Assembly (NCBI GenBank): GCA_963718145.1
Contig: CAVQYJ010000009.1
Coordinates: 80,414 to 144,413, forward strand
Length of the DNA: 64,000 bases
Source: UBA7672 sp963718145
GTDB lineage: Bacteria > Pseudomonadota > Alphaproteobacteria > Caulobacterales > Hyphomonadaceae
Reading direction: 5' to 3'
Both the position numbers and the translations under genes were made by a program. Below the pieces are notes generated by a model. That model was not told the DNA's origin and did not search any database. It saw nothing but the letters and a program-made list of their open reading frames with translations. Each line of letters starts with the position of its first letter. The first letter of the stretch is position 1. Shown piece after piece: positions 60,586 through 64,000 of the stretch.

Positions 60586-61893
60586 ATGAGAGAGGGCGGG
60601 AAGATACAAGCCGCTATTGAAGTGCTGGAAGACGTGTTGCAGCGTCACCAGCCCGTGAAAGAAGCCGTGCGCGACTGGGGCAAGCGCTCGCGCTTTGCCG
60701 GCGCACGCGACCGGGCGTGGATTTCCGGCCTGGTTCTGGATGCCCTTCGCCACAAGAACTCGATCGAGCATTCGATGGGCGCGACAGGTCCGCGTGCGCT
60801 CGCCATCGGCGCGCTGAAACACGCCTGGGGCTGGGATGTCCGCAAGGTGGAAGAAGCGTTCAAGGACGAGCACGCGCCATCCGCCATCAGCGCCAAGGAA
60901 CGCGAAGGCATCCTGCTGGCCCCCGATCCAGCTGCGCCCGAGCATGTCCGTGGTGATTATCCCGAGTGGCTGGCGCCGCACATGAAGCGCGCCTTCGGGC
61001 CGGACGCCGTGCCGGAAGCGATGGCCATGGCGTCACGCGCGCCGGTCGACCTGCGGGTCAACACGCTGAAGTCGGATGCGGAAAAGGCCGGCCGCGCGCT
61101 GGAGAGCGTCAAGGCGAAGGCGATCCCCGAACTGAAGAACGGCTTCCGCATTCCCGCGCCCGAGGCGGTCGACCGCGGCGAAAGCGTCGAGGCGATCCCT
61201 GCCTATTCCAGGGGCTGGGTCGAGGTGCAGGACATGGGCAGCCAGATCGCCGCAGCGGCCAGCTGCGCGAAGGCCGGCGAACAGGTGCTGGACTATTGCG
61301 CAGGCGGTGGCGGCAAGACCATCGCCATGGCGGCCATGATGGAGAACAAGGGCCAGATCTTCAGCCACGACATTGACGGGCGGCGTCTCTCGGCGCTGAT
61401 CCCCCGCATCGATCGCGCCGGCATCCGCAACGTGCAGCTGCGCCATCCGAAAGAGAATGCCTCGCTCGATGATCTCGCGGGCAAGATGGATCTGGTGGTG
61501 ATCGATGCGCCGTGCACCGGCGTCGGCACCTGGCGCCGCAAGCCGGATGCGAAATGGCGCGTCAGCGAAGGCGCGCTGCGGAAGCGCATGGAAGACCAGG
61601 CGACGATCCTGCGCACGGCCTGCGCCTATGTGAGACCCGGCGGCCGGCTGGTCTATGTAACGTGCTCCTTCCTGATGGAGGAGAACGAGGACCAGGTCGC
61701 CAGCTTCCTGATCGACCGCGACGACTTTGCGATGGAGGATGCGGCGGATGCGGCAGTGCGCTCGGGCCAGTTGACGGATGCAGGGGCGAAGCTGGCGCGC
61801 AAGTGCCGGCTTCCCGGCGGCGCACTCCGCCTCACGCCGCGCAGCGCGGGGAGCGATGGGTTTTTCGTTGTGGTGATGCGGAGGAAAGCGTGA
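60586..61893 (+). CDS. RsmB/NOP-family rRNA cytosine-C5 methyltransferase
   Basis: This 435-residue SAM-dependent RNA methyltransferase has an N-terminal NusB-like helical region (AIEVLEDVLQRHQPVKEAV). The Rossmann fold follows, with YCAGGGGKTIAMAAMM as SAM loop, VIDAPCTGVGTWRRKPDAKW with the motif IV Cys, and YVTCSFLMEENEDQV with the catalytic Cys of motif VI. It would make m5C in ribosomal RNA. ATG 60586 is close to a weak GGAAAC-like site (60572-60585). Its stop overlaps the next start (GTGA). Confidence 0.92.
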   Translation: MREGGKIQAAIEVLEDVLQRHQPVKEAVRDWGKRSRFAGARDRAWISGLVLDALRHKNSIEHSMGATGPRALAIGALKHAWGWDVRKVEEAFKDEHAPSAISAKEREGILLAPDPAAPEHVRGDYPEWLAPHMKRAFGPDAVPEAMAMASRAPVDLRVNTLKSDAEKAGRALESVKAKAIPELKNGFRIPAPEAVDRGESVEAIPAYSRGWVEVQDMGSQIAAAASCAKAGEQVLDYCAGGGGKTIAMAAMMENKGQIFSHDIDGRRLSALIPRIDRAGIRNVQLRHPKENASLDDLAGKMDLVVIDAPCTGVGTWRRKPDAKWRVSEGALRKRMEDQATILRTACAYVRPGGRLVYVTCSFLMEENEDQVASFLIDRDDFAMEDAADAAVRSGQLTDAGAKLARKCRLPGGALRLTPRSAGSDGFFVVVMRRKA

Positions 61894-62375
61894 CGTTGGA
61901 GAAGGCGCTGCCGGACAAGGTGACTCTCAAGCCGTCGCGACTGAAATGGGCGATGGTGCTGTTGATATGCCTCGTCTTCGTCGGCGCCGCCCTGTTCGTG
62001 ATCCCGCCGGACCAAGATCCGGTGATGCGCTGGCTCGTCATGGGCTTTTTCGGGATCGGCGTGTTCGCCAGCCTTCCGGGTCTCTTCGGAGTGGGCGGGC
62101 TTGAGCTGGATCCGGAGGGCTTCACCATCCTACATTGGGGCAGGAATACGCGGCGATCCTGGCGTGAGTGCTCCGAGTTCTCGGTCCTCGACATGCGTGG
62201 CGGCCCGTTTGTGGGATTCACCAGCGAGACGGACGCGGGAAAGATGGGCGCAGGCCTTGCGCGCGGCCTGGTCGGCGAAACCGGCATGCTGCCTGACAAG
62301 TACGGCATGAAAGCAAAGGATCTCGCCGGCCTGATGAACCGCTTTCGCGCACGGGCGCTGGGCGTTTCTGGCTAG
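61890..62375 (+). CDS. Small two-helix membrane protein with PH-like domain
   Basis: This 161-residue protein has a GTG start overlapping the methyltransferase stop. Two transmembrane segments lie at the N-terminus (WAMVLLICLVFVGAALFVI and WLVMGFFGIGVFASLPGLFG). A soluble domain (GLELDPEGFTILHWGRNTRR, SWRECSEFSVLDMR) of the PH-like type follows, seen in STM3941-type proteins. Function is unknown. It is the gene immediately before guaA on the same strand. Confidence 0.75.
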   Translation: MTLEKALPDKVTLKPSRLKWAMVLLICLVFVGAALFVIPPDQDPVMRWLVMGFFGIGVFASLPGLFGVGGLELDPEGFTILHWGRNTRRSWRECSEFSVLDMRGGPFVGFTSETDAGKMGAGLARGLVGETGMLPDKYGMKAKDLAGLMNRFRARALGVSG

Positions 62376-62435
62376 GCCCTGTGGATGGCCGCCGAGCCCG
62401 ATTGACGGCGCAGGCGAAAATCTTCATCTGACGCC

Positions 62436-64000
62436 ATGGCAACTCACCCTTCCCAAAACCTGCAGCACGAACGGGTCCTGATTGTCGATTTCGGCAGTCA
62501 GGTGACGCAACTCATCGCCCGCCGCCTGCGCGAGATGGGGGTCTATTGCGAGGTGCACCCCTACAACCGCGCCGACGCGGTTCTTGCTGCAGGCTTCAAT
62601 CCGAAAGCAATCATCTTCTCCGGCGGGCCGGCGAGCGTGACGGCGGCGAAGTCGCCGCAAGCGCCGCAGGCGGCGTTCGATGCTGGCGTCCCGATCCTCG
62701 CCATCTGCTACGGCCAGCAGACCCTAGCAGTGCAACTCGGCGGAACTGTCGAGGGTGGCCACGCAGCGGAGTTCGGCCGCGCCGATGTTGAGATCCTCGA
62801 CGCCAGTCCGCTGTTCGACGGCTTCTGGGATGTCGGCAAGCGCTATCCCGTCTGGATGAGCCATGGCGACCGCGTCACGCGCCTGCCAGAAGGCTTCAAG
62901 GCGATCGGCACATCCGAGAACGCGCCCTTCGCCATCGCGGTCGATGAAAAGCGCCGCTACTACACGACCATGTTCCACCCTGAAGTGGTCCACACGCCGG
63001 ATGGCGCCAAGCTGCTCCAGAACTTCGTCAAGAAGATCGCCGGCATGAAGGGCGACTGGACCATGGCGGCCCTGCGCGCCGAACAGGTCGAGAAAATCCG
63101 CGCCCAGGTCGGCAAGGGCAGGGTGATCTGCGGCCTCTCTGGCGGCGTGGACAGTTCCGTGGCCGCCGTGCTGATCCACGAAGCCATCGGCGACCAGCTT
63201 ACCTGCGTGTTCGTCGACACCGGCCTGATGCGCGCCAATGAGGCGGACGAGGTCGTGAACCTCTTCCGCGGCCACTACAACATCCCGCTGGTGCATGTGG
63301 ATGCAGGCATGGAGTTTCTTGGCGGGCTGGCAGGCGTCAGCGACCCCGAAACCAAGCGCAAATTCATCGGCAAGACGTTCGTCGAGATCTTCGAGCGTGA
63401 AGCGAAGAAAATCGGCGGGGCAGGCTTTCTAGCGCAGGGCACCCTTTATCCCGACGTGATCGAGAGTGTCTCCTTCGATGGCGGGCCGTCGGTTACCATC
63501 AAGTCCCACCACAATGTTGGCGGATTGCCCGAGCGCATGAACATGAAGCTCGTCGAGCCGCTGCGGGAACTTTTCAAGGACGAAGTCCGCGCACTCGGCC
63601 GCGAGCTCGGTCTGCCGCCGGCCTTCGTCGGGCGCCATCCCTTTCCGGGGCCGGGCCTCGCCATCCGTATTCCCGGCGAAATCACTGCGGAGCGCGTCGC
63701 GATCCTCCAGAAGGCCGACGCGATCTATCTCGACGAAATCCGCAAGGCGGGTCTCTATGACAAGATCTGGCAGGCCTTCGCCGTCCTGCTTCCCGTGCGC
63801 AGTGTCGGCGTCATGGGCGACGCCCGCACTTACGAGTCGGTGCTGGCCCTGCGCGCCGTCACCTCCACGGACGGGATGACCGCCGACTTCTACCCCTTCC
63901 CGATGGACTTCCTCGGCCGCACTGCTACCCGCATCATCAACGAGGTGAGAGGCGTCAGCCGCGTCGTCTACGACGTCACCAGCAAGCCACCGGGGACAAT
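62436..64000 (+). CDS. guaA: GMP synthase (glutamine-hydrolysing), cut by the window end
   Basis: GuaA converts XMP to GMP using glutamine and ATP. The class I amidotransferase domain shows VLIVDFGSQVTQLIARRLRE, LAICYGQQTLAVQLGG (nucleophile Cys), and HPEV with the triad His and Glu. The ATP-pyrophosphatase domain has CGLSGGVDSSVAAVLI, and the dimerisation domain includes HPFPGPGLAIRIPGE. The frame is open to the last base; about three residues and the stop are missing, to judge from the usual C-terminal IEWE. GMP synthesis is thus framed by guaB and guaA with unrelated genes between. Confidence 0.97.
   Translation, partial: MATHPSQNLQHERVLIVDFGSQVTQLIARRLREMGVYCEVHPYNRADAVLAAGFNPKAIIFSGGPASVTAAKSPQAPQAAFDAGVPILAICYGQQTLAVQLGGTVEGGHAAEFGRADVEILDASPLFDGFWDVGKRYPVWMSHGDRVTRLPEGFKAIGTSENAPFAIAVDEKRRYYTTMFHPEVVHTPDGAKLLQNFVKKIAGMKGDWTMAALRAEQVEKIRAQVGKGRVICGLSGGVDSSVAAVLIHEAIGDQLTCVFVDTGLMRANEADEVVNLFRGHYNIPLVHVDAGMEFLGGLAGVSDPETKRKFIGKTFVEIFEREAKKIGGAGFLAQGTLYPDVIESVSFDGGPSVTIKSHHNVGGLPERMNMKLVEPLRELFKDEVRALGRELGLPPAFVGRHPFPGPGLAIRIPGEITAERVAILQKADAIYLDEIRKAGLYDKIWQAFAVLLPVRSVGVMGDARTYESVLALRAVTSTDGMTADFYPFPMDFLGRTATRIINEVRGVSRVVYDVTSKPPGT

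Noticed and set aside
1..64000. CRISPR array, intact insertion sequence, prophage or integrase
   Set aside because: No spaced direct repeats of the right size, no transposase or integrase motifs and no phage structural genes were found in any frame examined.

Overview
The window is GC-rich chromosomal DNA with the gene content of an alphaproteobacterium. The pointers are rpoZ followed by a bifunctional (p)ppGpp synthetase/hydrolase, the overlapping chain pyrE-HEAT-pdxJ-acpS-rnc-era, gltB/gltD, hspQ, and the DUF2126/alpha-E/transglutaminase gene set. The overall flavour is Caulobacterales/Hyphomonadaceae-like, but the genus cannot be fixed from the sequence alone. No phage, integrase, intact insertion sequence or CRISPR array is visible. 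One encoded tRNA is present, tRNA-Gly(TCC).

Layout. 1-6167 (+): a tight operon of a molybdenum hydroxylase large subunit (cut by the window edge), a MoaD-like protein, a GMC oxidoreductase, a D-aminoacylase-family amidohydrolase and an acetoacetyl-CoA ligase-like enzyme. 6164-11418 (-): 2-oxoacid:ferredoxin oxidoreductase (korA, korB) with an NTF2-like secreted protein between the subunits and a GltD-like flavoprotein carrying extra Fe-S domains in front. 11530-13794 (-): a ToxR/CadC-type membrane regulator. 14324-20463 (-): gltB and gltD. 20703-27411 (-): transglutaminase, ATP-grasp/alpha-E and transglutaminase-DUF2126 genes. 27679-33437 (+): the least familiar block. It holds a Tat-exported protein with an L,D-transpeptidase-like His/Cys motif, an FHA-like/transmembrane/trypsin-like protease, and a TPR protein with a degenerate protein-kinase tail.

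33480-38243: a DsbA-family protein, small hypothetical genes, a PadR regulator with a badly frameshifted DUF4153 membrane protein gene, an ASCH-like protein and the tRNA. 38368-39638 (-): uracil-DNA glycosylase and a NYN-domain protein. 39908-47167: core housekeeping genes. 47759-52633 (-): photolyase, FAD oxidoreductase, DUF1365 and CFA-synthase-like methyltransferase, with the small overlaps of an operon. 52688-55977: phenylalanine 4-hydroxylase, HspQ, Ppx/GppA and RlmE. 56063-64000: guaB, a YD-repeat (Rhs) remnant beside a short palindromic element, a double-TIR membrane protein, DUF3088, an RsmB-like methyltransferase, a small membrane protein, and guaA (cut by the window edge).

Three otherwise intact genes (the FHA/protease gene, pyrE and rlmE) each show one apparent single-base loss in a GC-rich stretch, and the DUF4153 gene shows four apparent single-base gains. 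Sequencing or assembly error is a serious explanation for at least the first three, so the feature coordinates there span both reading frames.
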